From: Clostridia bacterium
GTDB taxonomy: Bacteria > Bacillota > Clostridia > Oscillospirales > Acutalibacteraceae
Length of the DNA: 64,000 nucleotides
Reading direction: 5' to 3'
Assembly: GCA_017461235.1 (NCBI GenBank)
Contig: JAFTYU010000007.1
Location: 34,468-98,467 of the forward strand
Numbering within the stretch: the first letter of the stretch is position 1; every line of letters starts with the position of its first letter. The translations under genes and the position numbers were made by a program. Positions 42,946 to 51,730 of this stretch are shown here, piece after piece. The notes below the pieces were generated by a model. That model had not been told where the DNA came from. It worked only from the letters and a program-made list of their open reading frames with translations, and made no database searches.

Positions 42946-43657
42946 TGTTTATATCCTCCTGCAATTCAGGGAAAATCAAGGTTGTATATGCCGTTCCGTA
43001 TTTTGAAAACGGCGTTTTATAAATATGCTCTTGTGAGAGTGTTCGCGCCATCCAAAGGGGGATACCGCCGCCGCATTTTATTTCCATAAGAACCATACCT
43101 TCGGGAAGTATGCTCTCGCCGTGCGGAGGTTCTCTCAGGGATAAATCTGTTTGACGGCAAAGAATGTTATCGTCAAAGGTGACACGGAAATTGCTCTCTT
43201 TTTTAGTGATGTAGGCTTCTCTGTTATAGGAGAGAAAAACCGTTGGCTTAAGATTTTCGTAATAATCCATAAAATAATCTATTTCATTTACTATTTGGGA
43301 GTTTTGTTTACAGTGCTCTTTTCCGCATACCCACGCCAGCGCATCCTTTTCCGACAATTCCACACGGCGTTTGTAAACGACACCGTCAAATTTCTTTTTT
43401 AATTCAACAAATACCGTGCTGTTTTCGGTTGCCTGCGAATAACTTCTTATGCGAAGCTTTTCTTTGTAATCAGGTTTTTCTATTGAACGGCGTATTAAAC
43501 GGAAGGTATCTGTATCGAAATATAAGTTTCTGATTGTGGTTTTTCCGTATTCATCAAGAGTCATATAGGGCTCCATAGCTGAAAGAACCCGCTTTTTTTG
43601 TTCAACTGTCAGCATGTATTTCAATTCGTATCTTTTGAAGATGTGTTGGTGTGCCAA
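42938..43657 (-). CDS. VTC-domain polyphosphate polymerase-like protein
   Basis: 239 residues, soluble. VTC domain of the triphosphate tunnel fold: FKRYELKYMLTVEQKK at the start, TIRNLYFDTDTFRLIRRSIEKP, EKLRIRSYS, VFVELKKKFDGVVYKRR, LSYNREAY, RVTFDDNI and MEIKCGGGIPLWM. The basic and acidic tunnel residues (K, R, E) are kept. In yeast the domain makes polyphosphate from ATP; bacterial homologs beside DUF4956 are less studied. AAAGGAG lies upstream. First gene of a three-gene operon. Confidence 0.92.
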   Translation of the reverse strand: MAHQHIFKRYELKYMLTVEQKKRVLSAMEPYMTLDEYGKTTIRNLYFDTDTFRLIRRSIEKPDYKEKLRIRSYSQATENSTVFVELKKKFDGVVYKRRVELSEKDALAWVCGKEHCKQNSQIVNEIDYFMDYYENLKPTVFLSYNREAYITKKESNFRVTFDDNILCRQTDLSLREPPHGESILPEGMVLMEIKCGGGIPLWMARTLSQEHIYKTPFSKYGTAYTTLIFPELQEDINND

Positions 43658-43731
43658 ATGGATTTCTCCTTTCGGTTATTTTTCACAATTATAGAACACG
43701 AACCTTAAATCAAGTGAAAAAATTCATAACA

Positions 43732-43797
43732 GTTAAAAATTTTAACTACGTTTAATTTTAATGTTTTATACTTTAATGGAAGAAACTATGCTATAAT
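43732..43797 (+). promoter_or_regulatory. promoter region with palindrome, two-component operon
   Basis: TATAAT at 43792-43797 has no good -35 box, as in activator-dependent promoters. Upstream lies a perfect palindrome GTTAAAAATTTTAAC at 43732-43746, followed by the related GTTTAATTTTAAT. It stands between the divergent VTC operon and the response-regulator gene and may be a binding site for the regulator. Confidence 0.45.
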
Positions 43798-43815
43798 GAA
43801 AAACAGGTGATGCGT

Positions 43816-44499
43816 ATGAGAATTCTTCTTGCAGAGGATGAACGCTCTTTAGCAAAGGCAATAGTAAAAATATTTGAAAAAAACAATTACTCTGTTGATG
43901 CCGTTTTTAACGGAGAAGATGCTTTAAATTATATTGAGCACGGCAGTTATGATGTGGCGGTGCTCGACATAATGATGCCGAAGCTTGACGGAATAACCGT
44001 TCTGAAAAAACTTCGTGCAGACGGTAAGGATATACCCGTTCTCATTTTGTCGGCAAAGTCAGAGGTGGACGATAGGGTTACAGGTCTTGATAGTGGAGCA
44101 GATTATTACCTTACAAAGCCTTTTAATACGAAAGAGCTTCTCGCAACCGTAAGAGCAATTACAAGGGTTAAGGAACAGGTAGATACAAAGCTTCGGTACG
44201 GTAATGTTTCCCTTGATAAGGCAACCTTTGAGCTTATGTCGCCTGTGGGTAGCTTTAAACTTGCCAACAAAGAGTTTCAGATGATGGAAATGTTTATGTC
44301 GAATCCCAAAACCGTAATTTCTGCTGAACGCTTTATGGAAAAAATATGGGGATATGAAAGTGAAACTGAAATAAACGTGGTGTGGGTTTATATTTCATAT
44401 TTAAGGAAAAAGCTTGTGGCTTTAAATGCTGACGTGATAATTAAGGCTTCGAGAAATGCAGGGTATTCTTTGGAGGAAGCAAATGATAAAGAAGCTTAA
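43816..44499 (+). CDS. OmpR-family response regulator
   Basis: 227 residues. Receiver acidic residues E7-D8, phospho-acceptor D51 (VAVLDIMMPKLDG), conserved S/A and K in YYLTKPFNTKEL; C-terminal winged helix with SAERFMEKIWGYES and SYLRKKL. Three closely spaced starts exist (GTG 43807, ATG 43810, ATG 43816); the last has the best gap from CAGGTG. It shares 17 bases with the kinase gene. Its position opposite the VTC/DUF4956/Cthe_2159 operon suggests it controls that operon. Confidence 0.9.
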   Translation: MRILLAEDERSLAKAIVKIFEKNNYSVDAVFNGEDALNYIEHGSYDVAVLDIMMPKLDGITVLKKLRADGKDIPVLILSAKSEVDDRVTGLDSGADYYLTKPFNTKELLATVRAITRVKEQVDTKLRYGNVSLDKATFELMSPVGSFKLANKEFQMMEMFMSNPKTVISAERFMEKIWGYESETEINVVWVYISYLRKKLVALNADVIIKASRNAGYSLEEANDKEA

Positions 44500-45733
44500 A
44501 ATTAAATTTATATGTCTGGCAATGGTTTCGTTGTTTTTACTTTTAACCATAGTGGTTGCCGGTATGAATATTATAAATTATAATTCTGTTGTTGCAGAAG
44601 CCGACAGAACTCTTGAGTTTATGTCACAGAACAAAGGCGGTTTTCCCGATTTTGAACCGGGCGGTAAGGGAGCTCCGTTAATGCCGACGGAAAAACCGCT
44701 GCCTGAACATATGTCACCGGAAACACCTTACGAGTCCCGTTATTTTTCCGTACTTATTACCGATTCGGGAGAAGTGTTGCAAACAGAAACAAGCAGAATA
44801 GCTTCAATTGATGAAGATACTGCGAAGGAGTATGCATTGAAAGCGCTTAATTCAAAAAAATTAAGTGGCTTTGCTGATGAGTTTCGTTATGCTGTAAGTC
44901 GGGAAGGGGAAGGTTGGCGTATTACCTTTCTTAATTGCGGCAGAAATCTTGACTCGTTTTACAGATTTTTGTGTGCGAGTGTAGGTATGGCAGCAGCAGG
45001 CTTTCTTTTGATTTCTCTTATAATCAGTTTTTTTGCAAACAGATTTGTAAGACCTGTTGCTCAAAGCTATGAAAAACAGAGACAGTTCATTACGGATGCA
45101 GGACACGAATTGAAAACTCCCTTGACCATTATCAACGCTAATGTTGATATTCTTGAAATGGATATCGAGAGTAATGAGTGCCTTGCGGATATACGCCAGC
45201 AGACGGAACGCCTTACAACTCTTACAAATGACCTTGTTTACCTTGCAAGACTTGAAGAAGCTGAGAAGAAGTTGAAAAAAATAGAACTCCCCATATCGGA
45301 GTTGGTGTCTGAAACAGCAGAGTCCTTCAGAGCATTGGCTCAGACCCGCGGAATAAAATTTGTATGTAACGTAGAGCCGATGTTATCGGCGGAAGGAGAT
45401 TTTAAATCATTGCAACAGCTTGTTTGTGTGCTTACAGACAATGCCGGAAAATATACAACCGACGGCGGCGTCGTTGAAGTGAGTCTTGCAAAACAGAGCA
45501 AATATATCCGATTGAAAATTTTTAACACAACGGCTCAGCCCGTTAACGGCAAAGAACTTCAATATGTTTTTGACCGCTTTTATCGTTCGGATCCTTCCAG
45601 AAATTCAGAAACAGGCGGTCACGGAATCGGTCTTTCTGTTGCGAAAGCAATAGTTGAAGCGCATAACGGTAAAATTAAAGCAAGCACTCCCGACGAAAAA
45701 TCCTTTGAAATTATTGTGCATCTTCCGCTATGA
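44483..45733 (+). CDS. sensor histidine kinase
   Basis: 416 residues. Helix 1 (9-32), an extracellular sensor region of about 125 residues with a Pro/Gly/Glu-rich stretch (GGFPDFEPGGKGAPLMPTE), helix 2 (162-187), then HisKA with H208 (ITDAGHELKTPLT) and HATPase_c with TDNAGKYTTDGG, FDRFYRSD and GGHGIGLSVAKAIVEAHNG. The ATG at 44483 has GGAGG upstream inside the regulator gene. The short proline-rich sensor loop is common for kinases linked to CotH/Cthe_2159-like surface proteins. Confidence 0.92.
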   Translation: MIKKLKIKFICLAMVSLFLLLTIVVAGMNIINYNSVVAEADRTLEFMSQNKGGFPDFEPGGKGAPLMPTEKPLPEHMSPETPYESRYFSVLITDSGEVLQTETSRIASIDEDTAKEYALKALNSKKLSGFADEFRYAVSREGEGWRITFLNCGRNLDSFYRFLCASVGMAAAGFLLISLIISFFANRFVRPVAQSYEKQRQFITDAGHELKTPLTIINANVDILEMDIESNECLADIRQQTERLTTLTNDLVYLARLEEAEKKLKKIELPISELVSETAESFRALAQTRGIKFVCNVEPMLSAEGDFKSLQQLVCVLTDNAGKYTTDGGVVEVSLAKQSKYIRLKIFNTTAQPVNGKELQYVFDRFYRSDPSRNSETGGHGIGLSVAKAIVEAHNGKIKASTPDEKSFEIIVHLPL

Positions 45734-46056
45734 AAAATTAAAAGCTTTCTGTATCGAAGGTGAAATGATTTTATATAAAAGCCGAACAAAAAGAGAAATT
45801 CCTATGTATAGAATGAATTGCCCCGATTTGTATGCACACTACAAATCGGGGCAGTTCAAAACAATAACGGTGCATAAAATATTGATTTTGTCTCATATTT
45901 CCAAGGTCAACCGGACAGTTCTGAATTTTTGAAATTATCGGTTATTAAGAACACAGAAGTGCGTGTATGAATATTTATTTTTACGGTAGCGGATTTTTAG
46001 TTTGAAACACTATTACTTTACATCTAATTTTTAGTGACAACCATTTTAATAGATGG
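45734..46056. other. intergenic region with long hairpin, no gene
   Basis: No convincing gene; an ORF that starts inside the kinase gene and runs to 45932 has no ribosome site and no protein-like pattern. The main feature is a perfect 14-base-pair hairpin (TGCCCCGATTTGTA at 45819-45832, TACAAATCGGGGCA at 45840-45853, seven-base loop) without a U-tract on either side. Confidence 0.6.
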
Positions 46057-46062
46057 TATAAT
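46034..46062 (+). promoter_or_regulatory. promoter of second GH36 gene
   Basis: GTGACA at 46034-46039, a 17-base spacer and TATAAT at 46057-46062. A short ACCATGGT palindrome follows in the leader. Confidence 0.6.
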
Positions 46063-46118
46063 GAAACAAAATTACCCTGTTACCATGGTGCAGATTCAAA
46101 AGCAGAAGGAGTGCGGTT

Positions 46119-47837
46119 ATGGAATTTAATATATTCGGCGGAAATAAAGGTGCCGTTATATCAACAGACAAAAAACAATTGGGAGATATTCTGTATCTTT
46201 CGATTAAAATGGTTTTGAATGAACCTCAAATTCCTGAAAAATTATCTGTCATTTGGAAAATCAGCGCCAAGGATTGTGCGTTCACCTGGAACCCCGGCAT
46301 GATGGATATCCACGGACTTTATTTTGACTGGGGTAAGAAAACAGTAAAATCGCGACTTGCATCCTGGATGCCGGAGCAACAGCTGATTTCACGCACGGGG
46401 AAAAATAAACTCAATATATCAGTTTCCGATGTTGATACACCCATTGAAATCGGTACGGGCGTTTGTGAAGAAGATGCAACCATAGCTTGTGAAGTAACGT
46501 TTTTCACAGTTCCTTCAGCACCCTTGACGGAATATTGCGCCACAATACGCCTCGATATGCGTGATATTCCTTATTATGACAGTATTTATGATGTTTCCGA
46601 TTGGTGGGAAAACGAGTGTGGTTACAAATCTGCATTTGTTCCCGAAAGTGCAAAAGAGCCTGTTGACTCCTTATGGTACAGTTTTCATCAGGAGCTCGAT
46701 AAAGATAAAATTATTAAACAGTGCCGACAATCATCGGCTTTGGGTATGAAAACCGTAATTATAGACGATGGTTGGCAGACTGATGACAACAACCGTGGCT
46801 ACGCTTTCTGCGGTGATTGGCTTGTGGCACCCGGAAAAATGGGAGATATGGCTGAGCTGGTTAGTGAGATACACAACACGGGTATGAAGGTTATGCTGTG
46901 GTATTCGGTACCCTTCGTAGGAATTCATTGCAGGAAGTACGAAGAATTCAAGGATATGTTTCTTGATAAATCAGGCGACGAAAAAACATTTTTTGCCCTT
47001 GACCCAAGGTACAAAAAAGTGCGTGAATATCTTGTGGGTGTTTATACCGATGCAGTTGAAAATTGGCATCTTGACGGGCTGAAGCTTGATTTTATCGATT
47101 CGTTTTATTTAAAGGGAAAATCTCTTGAGTATGATGCACGCCGTGATTATCAGAGCCTTGAAGATGCAATTCACGCTCTGATGAGTGAAGTTAAAGCTAA
47201 ACTGACTGCCGTTAATCCTGATATACTTATTGAATTCCGTCAGTCTTACGTAGGTCCTTCCATACGCAAATACGGCAATATGCTCCGTGTGGGTGATTGT
47301 CCTTGCGACATATTAAAAAACAGATTCAATATGGTTAATCTCCGTTACACATCGGGTAAAACTGCTGTTCATTCCGATATGATAATGTGGAATAGGGATG
47401 ATACCGTTGAGAATGCGGCTTTGCAGTTTGTAAGCGTTTTATTCTGTGTACCGCAGATATCAATGCTTATTGAAAAGCTTCCCGAAGACCACTATAAAAT
47501 GTTGAAGTTCTATATTTCCTTCTGGAAAGAGTGGCGTGACGTTCTTCTTGACGGCAGACTAACTGCACAGAATCCCGAAAACGAATACAGCATTGTGTGT
47601 TCGCGTCTCGGCGAAAAGGAGGTTTACGTTGCTTTTACCGACAGCGTAATAAACGTTACGGCTTCTGAAACGGTTGCAGTAAACGGTACTGCAAGGGAAA
47701 GTCTTATAATAAAAAATGCACAGGGCAAAGATTACACCGTTTGTAACTGTATGGGAGAGAAAACAGCATCAGGAACAATTAAAAACGACCTTGAAGAAAT
47801 AAACGTGTCGGTTTCGGGTATGATTTATATTAAATAA
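46119..47837 (+). CDS. GH36-type alpha-galactosidase
   Basis: 572 residues, cytoplasmic. N-terminal beta-sandwich (1-170), barrel with VIIDDGWQTDDN (substrate Asp), nucleophile D324 in DGLKLDFIDSF and acid/base D393 in LRVGDCPCD. It is clearly different from the GH36 protein at 11653 (different active-site surroundings: VGDCPCD against ISCDASK), so the two represent separate subfamilies and perhaps different linkages. AGAAGGAG lies before the ATG. The exonuclease and HAD genes follow closely, possibly in the same transcript. Confidence 0.88.
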   Translation: MEFNIFGGNKGAVISTDKKQLGDILYLSIKMVLNEPQIPEKLSVIWKISAKDCAFTWNPGMMDIHGLYFDWGKKTVKSRLASWMPEQQLISRTGKNKLNISVSDVDTPIEIGTGVCEEDATIACEVTFFTVPSAPLTEYCATIRLDMRDIPYYDSIYDVSDWWENECGYKSAFVPESAKEPVDSLWYSFHQELDKDKIIKQCRQSSALGMKTVIIDDGWQTDDNNRGYAFCGDWLVAPGKMGDMAELVSEIHNTGMKVMLWYSVPFVGIHCRKYEEFKDMFLDKSGDEKTFFALDPRYKKVREYLVGVYTDAVENWHLDGLKLDFIDSFYLKGKSLEYDARRDYQSLEDAIHALMSEVKAKLTAVNPDILIEFRQSYVGPSIRKYGNMLRVGDCPCDILKNRFNMVNLRYTSGKTAVHSDMIMWNRDDTVENAALQFVSVLFCVPQISMLIEKLPEDHYKMLKFYISFWKEWRDVLLDGRLTAQNPENEYSIVCSRLGEKEVYVAFTDSVINVTASETVAVNGTARESLIIKNAQGKDYTVCNCMGEKTASGTIKNDLEEINVSVSGMIYIK

Positions 47838-47849
47838 CGAGGTAATGTT

Positions 47850-48602
47850 ATGAAATTTATATCGTGGAATGTTAACGGATTCAGAGCCTGTCTCGGTAAA
47901 GGCTTTGAAGGCTTCTTTAAAGAAATAAATGCAGATTTTTTCTGTGTTCAGGAAACTAAAATGCAACCCGGGCAAGCAGATTTTCAGACCCCCGGTTATT
48001 ATCAATATTGGTACAGCGCCGAAAAGAAAGGCTATTCGGGTACGGCGGTTTTCACAAAATATGAGCCTTTAAGTGTCAGTTACGGGCTCGGTGTTGATGA
48101 GCACGACCACGAAGGCAGGGTAATAACTCTCGAATATGATGAGTTTTATCTCTTGTGTGTTTATACACCCAATGCCCAACGTGAACTTGCACGGCTTGAT
48201 TACCGTATGGCTTGGGAAGATGCTTTAAGAGAATATATGAAAAAGCTTGATGAGAAAAAACCCGTAATATATTGCGGTGATTTGAATGTAGCTCATCAGG
48301 AAATCGACCTTAAAAACCCAAAAACCAACCATTTAAGTGCGGGCTTTTCGGATGAAGAAAGGGGCAAATTTACACAGTTGCTTGAATCGGGCTTTACCGA
48401 TACGTTCAGAAAGCTTTATCCTGAAAAGGTGCAGTATTCCTGGTGGAGTTATATGTATCATGCCCGCGAAAAAAACGTGGGTTGGCGTATAGATTATTTT
48501 GTGGTCTCTCAAAGACTTTTTGAAAAAGTCAAAGACAGCTATATACTAACGGAAGTAATGGGGAGTGATCATTGCCCCATAGGATTGGAAATCGAAATAT
48601 AA
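47850..48602 (+). CDS. xth: exodeoxyribonuclease III
   Basis: 250 residues. AP endonuclease / 3'-5' exonuclease of base excision repair. Signatures: SWNVNGFRACL, FCVQETKMQ (metal Glu), GYSGTAVFTKY, CGDLNVAHQEIDLKNPKTN (Asp/Asn), and SDHCPIGLEI (catalytic Asp-His). Full length for the family. Twelve bases after the GH36 gene, 13 bases before the HAD gene. Confidence 0.96.
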   Translation: MKFISWNVNGFRACLGKGFEGFFKEINADFFCVQETKMQPGQADFQTPGYYQYWYSAEKKGYSGTAVFTKYEPLSVSYGLGVDEHDHEGRVITLEYDEFYLLCVYTPNAQRELARLDYRMAWEDALREYMKKLDEKKPVIYCGDLNVAHQEIDLKNPKTNHLSAGFSDEERGKFTQLLESGFTDTFRKLYPEKVQYSWWSYMYHAREKNVGWRIDYFVVSQRLFEKVKDSYILTEVMGSDHCPIGLEIEI

Positions 48603-48615
48603 ACAGGAGAATATA

Positions 48616-49254
48616 ATGGAAATTACAGGCGCAATTTTTGATTTTGACGGCACACTTTTTGATTCAATGCACGTGTGGAAAGGGATAAGGTATAAGTTTT
48701 TTGAAATAATAGGTCTGCGATTGACAAAAGAAGATGAAGAAGCGTTTAAAGGACTTTTTCTTCGCGAAACTCTTGAGCTTGCAATAGAAAGATTCAACCT
48801 GAGTGAGAGTTATGAAGAACTTCTGTCAAAACTGTTTGAGTATATAAAAGCACGTTACCTTGCGGAAACCGAGCCTAAAAATGATATAATAGATTTTCTT
48901 GAAAGGTTAAAAGCCAAGGGTGTAAAAATGGGTATTGCAACGGCTACAGGTGAGATTGCATTGCAGGCAGTTCTTGAAAAATACGATATGACAGAGTATT
49001 TCTCTGTAATATATTCAACTTATACCGTGGGTGCATCCAAAACAGAGCCGAAGGTTTATGATGTTGTTCTTAAGGAACTGGGAACTGACAAAAATACAAC
49101 ATGGGTCTTTGAAGATGCCTTGTACGCCGCAAGAACCGCAAAGGCAAACGGATATAACGTTGTAGGTATATATGACAAAAGTGAGCCAAAAACCGATGAA
49201 CTGAAAAGTCTTACTGATATTTATATCCGTAATTATAGTGAAATTGATTTATAG
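48616..49254 (+). CDS. HAD-superfamily phosphatase (beta-phosphoglucomutase-like)
   Basis: 212 residues. HAD motif I FDFDGTLFDSM (residues about 8-18), a helical cap, motif II ATATGE, motif III Lys in ASKTEPKVYD and motif IV FEDALYAA. The cap type C1 fits phosphoglycolate phosphatase or beta-phosphoglucomutase relatives; the substrate is open. AGGAG precedes the ATG. It ends at the terminator 49261-49303. Confidence 0.88.
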   Translation: MEITGAIFDFDGTLFDSMHVWKGIRYKFFEIIGLRLTKEDEEAFKGLFLRETLELAIERFNLSESYEELLSKLFEYIKARYLAETEPKNDIIDFLERLKAKGVKMGIATATGEIALQAVLEKYDMTEYFSVIYSTYTVGASKTEPKVYDVVLKELGTDKNTTWVFEDALYAARTAKANGYNVVGIYDKSEPKTDELKSLTDIYIRNYSEIDL

Positions 49255-49260
49255 ACACAA

Positions 49261-49303
49261 AAAGGTGCAGTAGAAAACTTTCGTTTTTTACTGCGCCTTT
49301 TAT
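49261..49303. terminator. bidirectional terminator with shared-core stem
   Basis: AAAGGTGCAGTAGAAAAC and GTTTTTTACTGCGCCTTT pair around CTTTC; it stands between the convergent HAD and ferredoxin genes and belongs to the same family as the hairpins at 5370 and 55845. Confidence 0.85.
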
Positions 49304-49318
49304 ACCCGTTTTGTTGTG

Positions 49319-50014
49319 TTAATCAAGTTTTCTTCCGTCGGTTGATATTGTAACAACCTGCCAGGGGATGAATTTGCCACTTGCCTGCAAAGCACGTTTT
49401 GCCGCATTTTCAATACCGCCGCAGCAAGGAACTTCCATTCTGACTATAGTAACACTTTTTATGTTATTGTTAGCGATAATAGCGGTAAGCTTGTCGGCAT
49501 AGTCGCCTTCGTCAAGTTTCGGACATCCTATGAGCGTTATACGATTGCGGATAAACTCGTTGTGAAAATTCCCGTAGGCGTAAGCGGTGCAGTCTGCCGC
49601 AATAAGAAGATTTGCACCGTTAAAATACGGTGCGTTTACAGGAACAAGTTTAATCTGTACGGGCCATTGCGAAAGTTGGCTTGTCACGGGCGAGACAGTT
49701 GGTGTGTGGGAAGGGTCGCGCCGTATCGCCTTTGATGCGGTACCGGGACAGCCGCAGGGAAGGGGAGCAGCAGTCTTTTTTTCTTTAGCTGTAAGCACTG
49801 CCGCTTCGTTGTAGGCAGGGGCTTCACGTTCTTCAAAAGTAATAGCATCAACGGGGCACGCAGGCAGACAGTCACCAAGGCCATCGCAGTAATCTTCGCG
49901 TGTAAGCTTTGCTTTTCCGTTTATCATTTCTATGGCACCTTCGTGGCAGGCGGCGGCACAAGCACCGCAGCCGTTGCATTTATTTTCATCTATTTTTATG
50001 ATTTTTCTTATCAT
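49319..50014 (-). CDS. ferredoxin-type 4Fe-4S protein
   Basis: 231 residues. N-terminal bacterial ferredoxin domain: CNGCGACAAACHEGA supplies one complete 4Fe-4S set, and YCDGLGDCLPACPVDAI a second with an altered spacing. Residues about 95-231 have CGCPG, LLIAADCTAYAYGNFH, LIGCPKLDEGDYADKL and VPCCGGIENAAKRAL; the extra cysteines suggest further metal or redox functions. This long 'ATP-binding/ferredoxin' type is commonly found beside Crp/Fnr regulators, as here (divergent gene at 50103). Likely redox or stress related. Confidence 0.88.
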   Translation of the reverse strand: MIRKIIKIDENKCNGCGACAAACHEGAIEMINGKAKLTREDYCDGLGDCLPACPVDAITFEEREAPAYNEAAVLTAKEKKTAAPLPCGCPGTASKAIRRDPSHTPTVSPVTSQLSQWPVQIKLVPVNAPYFNGANLLIAADCTAYAYGNFHNEFIRNRITLIGCPKLDEGDYADKLTAIIANNNIKSVTIVRMEVPCCGGIENAAKRALQASGKFIPWQVVTISTDGRKLD

Positions 50015-50102
50015 TATTTTGCTCCTCTCTTGATTTTGTAAGACTATTGTACTACAATAATTATAACAAATCGGTTGTTTTTACAACAGAAAAAGGGTTT
50101 TT

Positions 50103-50762
50103 ATGAAAAAATATGTTCATATTCTTAAAAAAACACAGATGTTTTCAGGTGTTATGGATACTGAGATTGCTTCAATGCTTTCTTGTCTCGGTGCACGGCT
50201 GTATGATTATAAAAAGGGCGAATACGTTCTGCGCCGGGGAGAACACATAAGTGATATTATGGTTCTTGTGGAAGGCAATCTTCATATACAAAAGGATGAC
50301 TACTGGGGAAGCAGGAGCATACTCGGTCACATTGACGTGGGCGAGATGTTCGGTGAAGCCTACGTTGCACCCGAGAGCGGAGCTATTCTTAATGATGTTG
50401 TGGCGGTTGAGGACAGCACGGTAATTTTTTTCGATGTCAAAAGGATAATTACAACCTGTCCGTCTGCCTGCCGTTTTCATGCTCTTGTTGTGCAGAATAT
50501 GTTTTTTGCCATTTCCGAAAAGAACAGAAAGCTTGTGCAGAAGCTGGGGCATATGTCCAAACGTACCACACGTGAAAAGCTTATATCATATCTTTCGGAG
50601 GAGGCGAACCGCAGAAGCAGTGCGAGCTTTACAATACCCTTTAACCGTCAACAGCTTGCGGATTTTCTTTCAGTTGACCGTAGCGCAATGTCAAATGAGC
50701 TTTGCAAAATGCGCGATGAAGGTCTTATAGAGTTTGAAAAAAACAAGTTCAGGTTGTTGTAA
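50103..50762 (+). CDS. Crp/Fnr-family transcription regulator
   Basis: 219 residues. The effector domain (1-130, cyclic-nucleotide-binding fold) has GEYVLRRGEHISDIMVLVEG and GEMFGEAYV; the C-terminal winged helix has TTREKLISYLSEEA and FNRQQLADFLSVDRSAMSNEL as recognition helix. No N-terminal Fe-S cysteines as in E. coli Fnr. It probably controls the divergent ferredoxin gene; relatives in Clostridia often do so. The intergenic region (50015-50102) has a TTGTACTACAATAATTATAAC stretch that includes a possible promoter. Confidence 0.9.
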   Translation: MKKYVHILKKTQMFSGVMDTEIASMLSCLGARLYDYKKGEYVLRRGEHISDIMVLVEGNLHIQKDDYWGSRSILGHIDVGEMFGEAYVAPESGAILNDVVAVEDSTVIFFDVKRIITTCPSACRFHALVVQNMFFAISEKNRKLVQKLGHMSKRTTREKLISYLSEEANRRSSASFTIPFNRQQLADFLSVDRSAMSNELCKMRDEGLIEFEKNKFRLL

Positions 50763-50807
50763 AAATATGATATAATATCAATATATTATACAAAGGAGAA
50801 AATCAGT

Positions 50808-51362
50808 ATGCGTAAAGATTTTGGAGTAAAAACATGGGCTTATCCTATGCCCGTATTTATTGTTGCGGCATATGATAAAGATGGAATACCATGTTGTATG
50901 AATGCTGCTTGGGGCGGAACGTATGACACCAATCAGATTATGGTGTGTCTTGCAGATAACCACAAGACTACGAAAAATATTATTGAAAGCGGTGCCTTTA
51001 CCGTGAGTATTGCCGATGCAAAACACGTTGTAGAGGCAGACTACGTAGGAGTTGTATCAGGCAACAAGGTTCCCGATAAAATGGCAAAAGCAGGTCTCAC
51101 AACTGTAAAATCTGCTTTCGTAAATGCACCGATTATTAACGAATTTCCTATGACTGTTGAGTGTAAGCTGTTAAAATTCAATGAAGACGGTATCTGTATC
51201 GGTGAGATTGTGAATGTCAGTGCGGACGAGAGCGTGCTCGGTGCAGACGGACAGATCGACCCTGTGAAACTTGGCGCCATTACATATGACCCGGTGCATC
51301 ATACATATATTAAACTGGGTGAAAAAGTCGGTAACGCATTTTCTGACGGAAAGAAGCTTTGA
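50808..51362 (+). CDS. flavin reductase family protein
   Basis: 184 residues, FMN-binding split-barrel fold of the flavoredoxin type: KTWAYPMPVFIVAAYDKDG, CCMNAAWGGTYD, MVCLADNHKTTKNI, GAFTVSIADAKHV and ADYVGVVSGNKVPDK. AAAGGAG lies upstream. It is followed after one base by the PAS gene and then by the RibD-type reductase, forming a flavin/redox operon. Confidence 0.92.
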   Translation: MRKDFGVKTWAYPMPVFIVAAYDKDGIPCCMNAAWGGTYDTNQIMVCLADNHKTTKNIIESGAFTVSIADAKHVVEADYVGVVSGNKVPDKMAKAGLTTVKSAFVNAPIINEFPMTVECKLLKFNEDGICIGEIVNVSADESVLGADGQIDPVKLGAITYDPVHHTYIKLGEKVGNAFSDGKKL

Positions 51363-51363
51363 A

Positions 51364-51729
51364 ATGGAATTATCAGTATTTTTTAAAAGTATAATTGACC
51401 GTGATACTGCCCCTGTTGTTATTTGCGATACGGAACATACCGTGGTTTATATGAACCCTTCTTCCGTTGCGCGTTATCACGTGAATCTTACGGGGAAAAG
51501 CCTTAAAGCTTGCCACAATGCCGATTCAAATAAAAAAATAGATGAAGTAGTAGCTTGGTTTGCAGAAAGTGTTGACAACAATGTTGTTTATACCTCGCGC
51601 AATGATAAAGAAAATAAGGATGTCTATATGGTGGCTCTGCGTGACGATAACGGTACACTTATCGGCTACTATGAAAAGCATGAATACCGAAATGCCGAAA
51701 CATCCGAGCTTTATAAAATGGAGAAATAA
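51364..51729 (+). CDS. single PAS-domain protein
   Basis: 121 residues. A PAS fold: RDTAPVVICDTEHTVVYMNPSSVARY, LTGKSLKAC and a final strand LRDDNGTLIGYYEKHEY. No kinase or output domain follows, so it may act as a sensor or binding subunit. The ATG starts two bases after the flavin-reductase stop (TGA A ATG). GGAAAG in the end of the preceding gene serves as ribosome site. Confidence 0.82.
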   Translation: MELSVFFKSIIDRDTAPVVICDTEHTVVYMNPSSVARYHVNLTGKSLKACHNADSNKKIDEVVAWFAESVDNNVVYTSRNDKENKDVYMVALRDDNGTLIGYYEKHEYRNAETSELYKMEK

Positions 51730-51730
51730 A

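Noticed and set aside
45654-45932. 92-codon + ORF across the end of the kinase gene
   Set aside because: Starts inside the kinase gene in another frame, has no ribosome site, and includes the 14-bp hairpin; no protein-like pattern.
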